Positions 11,146-19,903 of a stretch of 64,000 nucleotides of DNA are shown in pieces; positions within the stretch are counted from its first letter, which is position 1; each line of letters begins with the position of its first letter. This DNA is from Xenoacremonium recifei (taxonomy: Eukaryota > Ascomycota > Sordariomycetes > Hypocreales > Nectriaceae). A program made the translations under genes and the position numbers. The notes below the pieces were generated by a model, which ran no database searches, was not told the origin of the DNA, and worked only from the letters and a program-made list of their open reading frames with translations. Location: NCBI GenBank assembly GCA_012184525.1, contig WOFQ01000015.1, forward strand, positions 372,001 through 436,000. The letters run 5' to 3'.

Positions 11146-12482
11146 ATGCCTAACAGAGAGGACATCACCTACTTCGGCGCCGGCCCTGCGCTGCTGCCCA
11201 CCTCCGTCCTCGAGACGGCGGCCGCGGCACTGCTGAACTATGGTCAGCAGGGCTTGGGAATCGCCGAGATGTCGCATCGATCTGCCGAAGCCACCACCAT
11301 CATCAACGAGGCCAAGGCAGACCTGGCTGAATATCTTGACATCCCCGACGACTACGAGGTCTTGTTCATGCAGGGTGGCGGAACTGGCGAATTCTCTGCT
11401 ACCATCTACAACCTCGTGGGTGCGTGGGTGGCTCGCAAGCAGGCCCAGATCTTCGGCGATGTCAGCAAGGACGATCTCAGCGACCCCAAGCTGGTTCAGC
11501 AACTCCAGGATGCCGTGGAGAAGGAGTTGAAGCTTGACTACATTGTTACTGGTAGCTGGTCCCAGAAGGCTTCCGAGGAGGCGAAGCGGTTACTGGGCGC
11601 TGAGTATGTCAACATCGTGGCCGATGCCCGGAAGATCAACGACGGAAAGTATGGCAAGATCCCTGAGGAGAGCACTTGGAACCTCTCCAAGGATCCAGCA
11701 CTGGTATACTGGTGTGATAACGAGACTGTCGATGGAGTCGAAATGCCTGCATTCCCTCAGTCATTGGTCCCTGGACCTGATGGACAGGGCCCCATTGTTG
11801 TGGCCGACATGTCCTCCAACATCCTCTCGCGGAGAATTCCCGTGAAGAATTTCTCCGTCATCTTTTTCGGTGCTCAGAAGAATCTTGGATCTGCTGGTAT
11901 TGCCGTCGTCGTCATCAAGAAGAGCCTTCTCCCTCCCCAGACTTCTCAACCGTCTCCTGCGTTGATGCGCAAGCTTGGCCTCCCTATTGCGCCGATTGTT
12001 CTCCAGTATGAGACTATTGCCAAGAACAACAGCCTGTACAACACGCTCAGCATTTTTGAGTGAGTCCTCTTATGGCTCTTTGAAGAACCCTTTCGTACTG
12101 ACTGTGACGTAGCGTCTTTATCGCAGGCAACGTCCTGAAGAAGCTTCTCGCTACTTTCAAGGACAAGGTCGATGGGCAGGAAGCTCTCGCTAAGAAGAAG
12201 GCCGAACTGATCTACGGCGCTCTTGATGCCCACCCTGAACAGTACCGAGTTGTCCCCGACAAGTCAGTGCGCTCAAGGATGAACATCTGCTTCCGCGTCA
12301 CGAAGGGCGGCGATGTCGACGCGGCAGAGAAAAGCTTCCTCAAGGATGCCACGGCTCTTGGTCTGACCGGCCTTAAGGGCCACCGTTCAGTTGGTGGCAT
12401 CAGAGCCAGTAACTACAACTCCATCTCCCTCGAGGGTGCCGAGAAGCTGGCGCGATTCATCGAGAAGTTCGCCTCTTCTTAG
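11146..12482 (+). CDS. SER1: Phosphoserine aminotransferase
   Basis: Two exons, 11146..12059 and 12113..12482, give 427 aa. The 53-bp intron (GTGAGT ... GTAG, phase 2) joins NTLSIF to DVFIAGNVLKKL. This PLP enzyme of the phosphorylated serine pathway converts 3-phosphohydroxypyruvate and glutamate to phosphoserine and 2-oxoglutarate in the cytosol. Family motifs are YFGAGPALLPTSVL, LFMQGGGTGEF (about 73-83), DMSSNILSRRI (221-231) and FFGAQKNLGSAG with the PLP-binding Lys245. The C-terminal GHRSVGGIRASNYN contains the substrate-binding Arg. It is longer than bacterial SerC, as is usual in filamentous fungi. The TGAGTCA site upstream points to amino-acid general control. Confidence 0.96.
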
Positions 12483-12999
12483 GCTAGTGGTGGAACGATG
12501 AGATGAGCAATGATTGAAAGAGAGGGCGTGCGGACGGAGGGCAAAGCACATGGCGTTTGAAAGAGTCAACCCAGGAAAACGGAAAAGCACGGATTGCTGG
12601 ATTCAACATGTTCAGCGGTAGAGGCAGCAACATTTACCAGTGGAGAACTGATTGATCTTAAACAGAGTATCATCGATTAGGTGTTTCGGCTTGAGCTCAG
12701 TGTGTTTGCCCTGTGTGACTCCGCCATGTGATTCAACTTCATTGAAGCAATGGCTTCTCCCAGTTCATTTGAGGATCAACACTTCTTGAGACTCTAGTGA
12801 TTCAGGATAGAAGATACTTGGATTATAAAAGCAGGATTTGAAGACGAAGCGGTGCAGTTTTTCTCGTTTTTTCTCTTTCTTTCTTCATGCTTCCCTCATC
12901 TGCGCATTCTGCTCTCTTCTACAGTGTTCTCACATCTGCTCTCTCTGGTCGAAAACACACCTTGCTATTGCTATCGACAGACTTCATCACAAGAACGCT
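12483..12999. promoter_or_regulatory. Promoter and leader of the metallophosphoesterase gene
   Basis: This 517-bp spacer holds the 3' end of SER1 and the next promoter. TATAAAA at 12824-12830 is followed by a long pyrimidine-rich leader (about 12850-12960), which looks like 5' UTR. The reading frame stays open upstream from a TTG at 12838, but that part is compositionally leader-like. Confidence 0.45.
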
Positions 13000-13920
13000 A
13001 TGGAATCTCGAACACGACGCGTCAAGACCCGATTTCTCATCCTCTCTGACACTCACATTACTTCCGACGAGCATGCCGAGGGTCTTTCCAACTTCCTCCC
13101 CGAGCGCCGCGTCGATGTGGCCATCCACTGTGGTGACCTCACCCACGAGTCGAAGCTAACTGAGTTCAAAGCTGCGATTCGCCTCCTGGAGGAGATTAAC
13201 GCACCTCTCAAGCTGGTCGTAGCCGGCAACCACGACTTTACCCTGGACACTCCCGCCTATCATCGCATCGTGTCAAAGTCGGATCGATCTGACCTTTGCG
13301 GCGGTGACCTCGACACCATCAAAAAGACATTCGGCGACTTTGGAGAAGCACGTCACCTAATGGAACAGGCGCGTTCGTCCGGCATCATTTACCTCACCGA
13401 GGGCAACCACTCGTTCAACCTTGCCAATGGCGCTCAGATGAGAGTCTATGCCAGCCCCTACACGCCCTCCAAGCACCCTTGGGGCTTCCAGTTCGACCCC
13501 AACACCCAACACGGCTTCGCCATGGATCGTCCCGACGTCGTCATCACTCACGGTCCGCCTCACGGCATCCTCGACTTTACCAAGAGCGGCCAGGAGGCGG
13601 GCAGTCGGTCGCTCTTAGTGTCTTTGTCGCGTGCGCGCCCGCTGCTGCACTGCTTCGGACACATCCACGAGTCCTGGGGCGCGTGTCTGCGTCACTGGGA
13701 TACGGGAGAAGACTTCAATCTAGGAGTGGTGAGAATGGGCATGAAGAAGGCGGATGGGACGGTCCGGGAATGGGCGTGCGGGACGAGTCACTGTTCGGGC
13801 GATGTGAGGCCGCTTGTGCCGGGGATGGAAACGTTGTTTGTAAATGCAGCTATCCAGCGGACGCCGGAGGAGCCGTTTAATGTTCCATGGATTATTGACA
13901 TCGAATTACCGCGGGTTTGA
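13000..13920 (+). CDS. Calcineurin-like metallophosphoesterase (MPPED / UPF0046-like)
   Basis: Single exon, 306 aa from the first ATG of the frame. All dimetal-site motifs are visible: LSDTH (Asp17, His19), HCGDLTH (Asp46), AGNHDF (Asn77-His78-Asp79), ITHGPPHG and FGHIHESWG. The THGPP and FGHIHE versions, with a WGFQFD segment between, point to the MPPED1/MPPED2 (239FB) subgroup rather than the Ser/Thr protein phosphatases. Mammalian members are metal-dependent phosphodiesterases with broad or unknown substrates. The fungal substrate is unknown. I took ATG 13000 because it lies just ahead of the conserved RFLILSDTH strand and upstream in-frame residues come from a CT-rich leader. Confidence 0.9.
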   Translation: MESRTRRVKTRFLILSDTHITSDEHAEGLSNFLPERRVDVAIHCGDLTHESKLTEFKAAIRLLEEINAPLKLVVAGNHDFTLDTPAYHRIVSKSDRSDLCGGDLDTIKKTFGDFGEARHLMEQARSSGIIYLTEGNHSFNLANGAQMRVYASPYTPSKHPWGFQFDPNTQHGFAMDRPDVVITHGPPHGILDFTKSGQEAGSRSLLVSLSRARPLLHCFGHIHESWGACLRHWDTGEDFNLGVVRMGMKKADGTVREWACGTSHCSGDVRPLVPGMETLFVNAAIQRTPEEPFNVPWIIDIELPRV

Positions 13921-14260
13921 GCGGAATTATGCAATGGGCCGAGAGCAAAGTTGGTTCTGAGGGTTTGGATCATAGTCTCAGGGTTGCGTTTGCTAAAATA
14001 CACGCGTTTGCAAAGATACCCCCACATCCCTTCTATTCAAGAAATGTCAAACACTGCGGTGATCAACTTCCCAGCATTACAAACTTACGGCATGCGCGGG
14101 AAGTGTCACCTTCCCGACCAACGCCTTCCTGATGTATAAATTACAGTTCTCAATCCCAAGTTAACATCCAGAACTCGTCTTTTGCATCCCTCCGCACCTC
14201 GCCATCTCTCGTCGCGCTTTCTTGATGAATCGCTAGCGCTTGCGGCAGGATTTCACAACA
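13921..14260. promoter_or_regulatory. Short spacer with TATA box
   Basis: This 340-bp spacer has TATAAA at 14135-14140, about 120 bp before the next start at 14261. No gene is seen. Confidence 0.4.
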
Positions 14261-14689
14261 ATGGCAAAGTACAAAGTCTACCTCACTACCTTCGACCGCG
14301 GCCGACATCCAGTCACCGGAAAAACAAACCCCTATCACTGGGCATACTTCATCAAGATGACACCGAAAGGCGGACCAGACGTGGGCGTCACGTATCAGTT
14401 GCACGGGGCTCCGGGAGGTTGGCGCTATAACGGTCCTGAAGATGCGGATTTAACCAAGGGTCCTCGTCCCATAGAAAAGCTGGCGGTTGGAACAGTCGAC
14501 GAGTCGCAGTTGCCTCTCATGTACCAGATACTCTCGAAGATTCATAGCGTGGATTTGGAGGTGTCGGAGCGGAGAAGCCAGGACTGGGCTCTGGAAGGGT
14601 TTGAGATGTTGAAGAAAGAGGGCATCGTCTATGAGTATTTGGGCCAGGAGTTTGTGAAGGCCTGGCTGAAGGAGAATGATATCCAATAA
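14261..14689 (+). CDS. Small conserved-looking fungal protein (DUF6914-like?)
   Basis: Single exon, 142 aa from ATG 14261, with the frame open a little further upstream from a TTG only. It begins MAKYKVYLTTFDRG, then NPYHWAYFIKM, a Tyr-Gln-Leu-His segment followed by GGWRY, and a helical C-terminal half ending EYLGQEFVKAWLKEN. The 'YHWA + GGWRY' layout resembles a family of small fungal proteins of unknown function (DUF6914-like). That family name is from memory and uncertain. There is no signal peptide, membrane segment or catalytic motif, so a small globular cytosolic protein is inferred. It lies 85 bp from the convergent gene ending at 14775. Confidence 0.7.
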   Translation: MAKYKVYLTTFDRGRHPVTGKTNPYHWAYFIKMTPKGGPDVGVTYQLHGAPGGWRYNGPEDADLTKGPRPIEKLAVGTVDESQLPLMYQILSKIHSVDLEVSERRSQDWALEGFEMLKKEGIVYEYLGQEFVKAWLKENDIQ

Positions 14690-14774
14690 ATACATTAGCT
14701 TAACTATCTTGAAGTCTGGAGAATAAGTACTGCAATGAACCATTCCTCCCCCCAATTCCAAGTGAAGACCTTCA

Positions 14775-16170
14775 CTAAGTATATCTGTTTTTCTCTGCAT
14801 TCCAGTCCACAGTTCCATCGACAATATTGCTCGAAAGAGGAGTTAGACTTTGGAGAAGTTTAAAATCTCCAGGACTGAACTCTGCAGAGTTGATCGAGAA
14901 CTCATCAGATGAATACTCATGGATGACCTCACTCAGCGTGCCGAACAGCTCCTTGGCTCTTTGACTTATATTAGTTTCTTCCTGTAGCCATTTGATCTTG
15001 GCCTTCTTGGTATGGGGTCGGCCCTTCTTATCTTCGCGATTCCTAGTTTTGTCGATTTTGTCCTTCAGTAAATCGACTAAAGGACTCTTCCACTGATGGC
15101 CCGGCAGCAGCGGCGGGGGTATTGAGACGTATTCATTGTAAGCATTCTCAACGGCCTTCCGCCAGAAACCCTTCCATTGTGGAGTGGCCTGTCCTGTTTT
15201 AGGGACTAGACCACCTTCAGGAAGCATCTCCAATACATGCCGAAATTGCAGAGCAGATATAGCCCTGTTCTGCTTTCGAATGACGTCACTCTGCTCTTCG
15301 AGGCGGGCAAGCATGATGTTTATCGCAGGCCCAGCGTTCACGGCTTTTTGCAAAGCCGCCACGATTGAAATACGTTTTGGATCTTTCCGCGATCGAGGCA
15401 CGTCGGCCCCGACGAGTAGCCCTAGCGAACAGAGATTCCTTCCGATTTTTCTCCAGACAGGCGAGGAGAGAAGCGCCGAGGGCTCAGGCTTAGAACTCTC
15501 GGCAATGTCGTATTTAAACGTCATCTGATCTGTGTTGAGCCTTCTGACTTGCCAAATTTGATTCCTTAGTAGCTTCCATCGTTTGGTCAGGTCCTCATTT
15601 TTGAGGCCGAGTTTCTTGAAGTTTTGAATTAGGTCAACCTCCTTGTAGCGAATACTGCTCCGGTTTATCAATTTTCTGTAGGCCTCCTACGAAAAGACTC
15701 TGTCGTACTCACATAAAATTATCTGAAGCATGCACCTCGTCGCACCTTAATCTAAGTGCTTTGGCGAAGCCTTTGGGATTTTCCCGTGGAATCTTGAGTG
15801 CCTCTAGAGCTAACTCTTCTCGGCTCGCAGAGCCAATCTCGCTACCGGCGGCTTTCTTGTCAAATTCGTTACCATACAGGTATCTGACTGCCTCGTAAAG
15901 AACAGGACGGAGAACTTCGTCGGAAATAATCGTGTAATGCACGAATTCCTGCCATTTGCGTATTTTCAGAAATTCGGTCAGGATCTTCAGAAAATTATAT
16001 CCATCTTCGAGGAATGGTTTTCGAAGAATTTTCGAGTCCGTGTCGTTGCTGCTGTCCAGTTGTTTAAGCCAGGGGTATTCTTCTCGCAGAGGCTCCAATG
16101 GGTTACTGTCCGGATCAAGGTACCGGCCAAAATTGGGAAGCCCCTTGAAGTCGGAGATCTGGGGGGGCAT
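14775..16170 (-). CDS. Orphan hypothetical protein, two exons
   Basis: Two exons, complement(14775..15675, 15713..16170), give 452 aa. The intron would be only 37 bp (GTGAGT ... CTACAG, phase 2), at the lower limit for fungi. An alternative is a frameshift or a different junction. The N-terminal part starts MPPQISDFKGLPNFG and is helical. The C-terminal part is Lys-rich (KTRNREDKKGRPHTKKAKIKW split around 15000) and could bind nucleic acid, but no domain is recognised. It has no signal peptide or transmembrane helix. It sits between core genes and a tandem repeat array, so it is likely lineage-specific. Both halves have ordinary amino-acid composition, which supports a real gene. Confidence 0.6.
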
Positions 16171-16217
16171 TCCTATAGTATGGAATAACGTAGGTGCCTT
16201 GGGGAGGGGAGGGGTAT

Positions 16218-16369
16218 GGTCTAATAGAAGGTTAAGGGTCTAATAGAAGGTTAAGGGTCTAATAGAAGGTTAAGGGTCTAATAGAAGGTTAAGGGTCTAA
16301 TAGAAGGTTAAGGGTCTAATAGAAGGTTAAGGGTCTAATAGAAGGTTAAGGGTCTAATAGAAGGTTAAA
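16218..16369. repeat. 19-bp tandem repeat, eight copies
   Basis: The unit ggtctaatagaaggttaag is repeated eight times in a row without length change, at 16218, 16237, 16256, 16275, 16294, 16313, 16332 and 16351. Only the last base of copy eight differs (g to a), and a broken partial copy follows to about 16384. Near-perfect identity implies recent expansion. It begins 48 bp upstream of the start codon of the orphan gene (minus strand, start at 16170), so it lies in that gene's promoter. Confidence 0.95.
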
Positions 16370-16698
16370 TGTAGGTTAAATGTCTGCGACCGGCAGCATT
16401 CAAGAAAGCTATGAATTAATGAAGGACAGAGAGTTTAAGTTGACCCATATAGCAGTTATCAGCCGCTCTTTAATGCCCGACTAATGGTCAGCTGAGAATG
16501 GAAAGCACTCCACGGACTATATTTAGTCACGAAGCCAAAGCCATGTCTTATCAGGTCGAAAGCAAAACTGCAGCTAGGTGGTTCATCGTCCAATGAATCT
16601 CAGTTTACACAAGCAATGTCACATCATGGCCGCAGCCACTTTCCTGAATCGGACACAGAAATGCAAAACCAGCATAAGGCGGACAATGATATTGCCAA

Positions 16699-16755
16699 GA
16701 GTCTAAAAATATCGTCATAGGCCTAAAAATACCGTCGAGAGTCTAAAAATATCGC
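16699..16755 (+). repeat. Three diverged copies of an AT-rich unit
   Basis: The motif (g/a)gtctaaaaatatcg occurs at about 16700-16715 and 16739-16754, with a diverged copy (ggcctaaaaataccg) between. Spacing is about 20 bp. It is probably a decayed minisatellite. Confidence 0.6.
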
Positions 16756-17098
16756 ACTCTCCTGCAGCTACTCTGTTTGAAGATGAAGAGAGAATCACCG
16801 AGCATTGGTGGGGTAAGGTTGTGTGATTGCACCTTGCTCGTAACATTGATCGTTTCTAATTAGCGAATGTTCTCCCCTAAATTCGTGGCTGTGGCATTGG
16901 CTCTCTCTGTTAAAGTCGACAATGCAGATAGCTTTCTCATAGTCTATACAAAAGTGGCTATTTCATGTCACTTGCGAAGTTATCAAGATATAAAATATTT
17001 AGTTACTAAACTAGAAATGATCAGGTGGAAGACTCGATCAGCTAAGATCGTCGTGCATATCGTCGACATCAATCCACCGTCACGTATCAGGTTGGCAC

Positions 17099-18358
17099 TT
17101 AAATGCTGTTCCACTGAGTCTCCAAGTCCTTAAATATAGTCGCTGAGTCACTTCTGTAGTAGAAGTGAAGGCAATATTGCTTGCATTCTCGTTTGCCATG
17201 CTTATGAAGACCGAACCTAACAGGGGACCTGGCCTCTCTACTATACGAAAACACTGCTGCCCAGTTACTGCTGTTGTTATCAAGGGTCAGGGCCTGGGAG
17301 TCGAACAAAGCATGAGATCGTTAGCTAGATCCGAAGAATTATAAGATTCAAAACCCCTGCCATCGAGTCTCAATGGATATACGGAGTAGGGGCTTACCAT
17401 TAATTTAGGTGGGATCATTAACGCCGTATTTCCGTTCTGCCTTCCAACAATGTGTATCCTTTCGACACCAATGACATGCCTATCAAGTAATTCGTGTAGA
17501 CCAGGATATAGGCCGATTCCATTCGGGTCAGTCAAGTTAAACGTCAAGAACCTCATGAACCCGTACGACCTATCTTTTACAGCGACCCATGCACCGTTGC
17601 GACCTAGCCAGACTTTGGTATGTTCGTTGGATGACCTTTCCACTGTTGAACTGTCCGACAACAGGCTTGGTGGCAGCTTGTAGCTTACAGGAACAGATGA
17701 CTGCGGCTGGCTTTGCCAGTTGCTAGCCCAGGGAAATTTCGAGCCTCTCAATCCTCTTGCGTAGTAGTATCATTGGACCCAAGAGAAAGAAAGTCAAATC
17801 GGTTCAGCAAAGGACGGGCAAGCAATGCTCCTTAAAACTATAAGAATCTAGATATCTTTCCGTGCTCGTGTTTTAAATTTCGTTCCTCTTTTGATGATAG
17901 ACGCCCTTCGAAGGGACTTTGTGATTTTGGATTTATCGAAGTCAAGCCATACTGTATTCGGTCTATGCTTTGGGCGAGTTTACGCTCCGGGTCAGCCCAT
18001 GTATTGAACTCCGGATAGCCGCCCGTACATCGTTCTAGAGGGCAGGTGAGCAAACTCAGCGACACAAAGTTGCATCTACAGCGAGGGACTGGGGCTTGAA
18101 GGCTGGTCACTTGGCTTGGTAATAAATACCGATACCGCCATAAAGTCCGACTAACAAATACATCAAAGTTGGGGAAAACTTACGCAAGGACCAATTGAGT
18201 CTAGACTTTGGGGCCTGGGTAACTTCATGGCTCATCCAGGAAGTGAGGCAGTTGTTGTTGTTGTCTCCAATTTCTGCAATTGTTAAGGCTGGTTCTGTCG
18301 ATAGTCTTGTATCGGAGTCATCCCACGGGACCCATTCTCGCTCAGGGTAGATGATCAT
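17099..18358 (-). other. Possible unresolved or decayed gene
   Basis: Three minus-strand open stretches follow each other: 18107..18358 (starts MIIYPEREWVPWDD), 17838..18110 (contains GGYPEFNTWADPERKLAQSI) and 17287..17751 (contains KVWLGRNGAWVAVKDRSYG). A fourth piece is at 17099..17308. GTAAGT at about 18184 and GTAAGC at about 17397 are usable donors, and ctctag near 18031 a usable acceptor. I could not build a complete gene with a clear start, end and all junctions. The amino-acid composition is ordinary, but no domain is recognised. It may be a lineage-specific gene with several introns or a remnant. Confidence 0.25.
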
Positions 18359-18504
18359 GGGTCTTTGATGAGGGGACTGGCCGCCATCTGGAAGAATCTC
18401 GATCGGGTCTCTCTTAATTATTAATTAGGTGCTGGCGTTGACGAACTGTTAATAAGCTCTCACAGTAATTTTCTCGGCAAACAGAAAGTGATCACCACTC
18501 CATG

Positions 18505-19568
18505 TCAGCATGCATTCGTAGAAAAGGCTGTGCTCATCGAATAGCCATAGCGCACCGAGGTAGTCGAACTTCCTGACGAGTTAACGCCAGTATTGATCGG
18601 TGTAGACTTGGCCAGGATATCATTGTTCGGGATAGCCATTGTGTTCGGCTCGATGCTGCGAGCCTGTTTTTGAAGGCCCTTAAATGTCATCCTCAAGTCG
18701 TCTCTGTCTTGTTGAAGTTGTTGAATTTGTGCCTCCATTTCCCGAACTTCTTGCTGAGATCCGCCGATTAGGTTAGCCATCTCCTCACCCTGTCCTTCGA
18801 TCGTCTCCTTCCTAACAACAGTCTGATCCAGCGTGTGGTGCCCATCGACGAGCTCTTGCTGAATGTCGAGAGTTACTCTCAGTGTCGAGGTACTGGCAAA
18901 ATAGCCCAGAAGGTTCATTGCCGACATTCTGTTATCATAATGCCGCACAACCTGACTTCTATTGTCGCGCATGTAGCTCCAGAAGTCGTTTACCAGCGTC
19001 GCTTCACGCTGCTTTCCGGCGACCTGATCCATGTTCTCCCACATGGTCGTCGCGAGGATGACTCTGGCGAGAGCTCCTTCGCCACAAAGCTTCTGGAACA
19101 TCAACAAGTTTCTCCTTGCGGACCCTGTCATCCGTCGGTCGCTGATCGGGTGGAAGTAGATAATACCACTGAGCTTGAGGCTTTGCTCGTAGGTGGTGCC
19201 CAGCCATGCACTGATTTCCCTTAAAACCTGCTTATCGGTGCGGCTCGTGTCGTTGAAACCGGGCGTGTCGACGAGATAAATCGAGGTGCCGGGAGCAAAG
19301 TCGCACTTGTAAACACTGACGTCGCGTGTGCCTAGGAACTCGTCAGATCAAGCCCTTTTGCCATTTCGTGGAGACAGGTTCACGAACAAGATTGGATGCC
19401 GTGCCCGATGAGAGGTCCTTCACCAGCAGGTGTGCAGTGGGAGATGAAGGTACTCTTGCCAGCGCCGGTTACGCCCATCACCGCGATGATCAGGTCATCC
19501 CGGCCGGGCTGACAAGGATCCGGTGAGGAATGGAAGCCATGAAACTTCGCCGAGAGCAAGTCTTCCAT
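18505..19568 (-). CDS. AIG1-like P-loop GTPase (paralogue A)
   Basis: Two exons, complement(18505..19331, 19388..19568), give 335 aa. The junction is fixed by alignment with the neighbouring paralogue: IQSC (exon 1) joins TRDVSVYK, parallel to ESCTASVG in paralogue B. This requires a weak GTTCGT donor. The G domain shows G1 GVTGAGKST (32-40), a G3-type VDTPGFNDTSRTD and a G4-like ATTMWEN. The layout (HPISDRR, RNLLMFQKLCG) resembles the AIG1/GIMAP and septin-like branch of the TRAFAC GTPases. A C-terminal coiled coil (EEMANLIGGSQQEVREMEAQ and onward) follows, then a Ser/Thr-rich tail. No membrane segment is present, unlike paralogue B. The start is uncertain: ATG 19568 gives the short N-terminus expected, and ATG 19680 is also in frame. 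Confidence 0.8.
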
Positions 19569-19903
19569 CGTCCGAGAAGCGCATTGAAAGATACTTTGGC
19601 CGTGTCCAGGTAGATGAGGCAGCCGAGAGCTGGAAATCAGGAATGCGAGACGCAAGAGAAGCAGAAGAGAACCCAACATACGATGAGGCTTTATCTGGCT
19701 AGGGTTACCACCCTGCAGACAGAAAGCCTGGCCCCCAACTTCGAGTTCGAAATGGGCAGTGTACGTACCGCGCGTATTGCACCTCAAAACTGCTGTCAGC
19801 AATTGGCCTCACCAACGAACACAAGCCACCGTAAACTGGCTGTCGGCAACAGACTTGTGGCGAGACGTAACCCAGGCAGCCAAGCTACCGCCAGTTCAAG
19901 GAA
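19569..19903. promoter_or_regulatory. Shared upstream region of the divergent GTPase pair
   Basis: Only 335 bp separate the chosen start codons of the two paralogues, so both promoters must lie in this stretch or overlap the start of either gene. No TATA box or palindrome stands out. The minus-strand frame remains open across most of it, so part may be coding if paralogue A starts at 19680. Confidence 0.45.

Larger units (their letters stand above)
16171..18504. other. Gene-poor repeat-bearing region
   Basis: These 2.3 kb lie between the orphan gene and the GTPase pair and are less GC-rich than the flanks. They contain the 19-bp tandem array, a run of three diverged 'gtctaaaaatatcg' copies, and several short open pieces on the minus strand that might be an unresolved or decayed gene. 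No intact gene can be supported. Confidence 0.5.

Noticed and set aside
12838..12999. Upstream extension of the metallophosphoesterase (would look like a signal peptide)
   Set aside because: It begins at TTG, derives from a CT-rich leader after a TATA box, and the conserved domain starts just after ATG 13000.
16218..16369. Tandem array as an internal telomere or CRISPR-like array
   Set aside because: The unit is 19 bp without spacers, so it is not CRISPR. It is not TTAGGG-based, and core genes lie on both sides.
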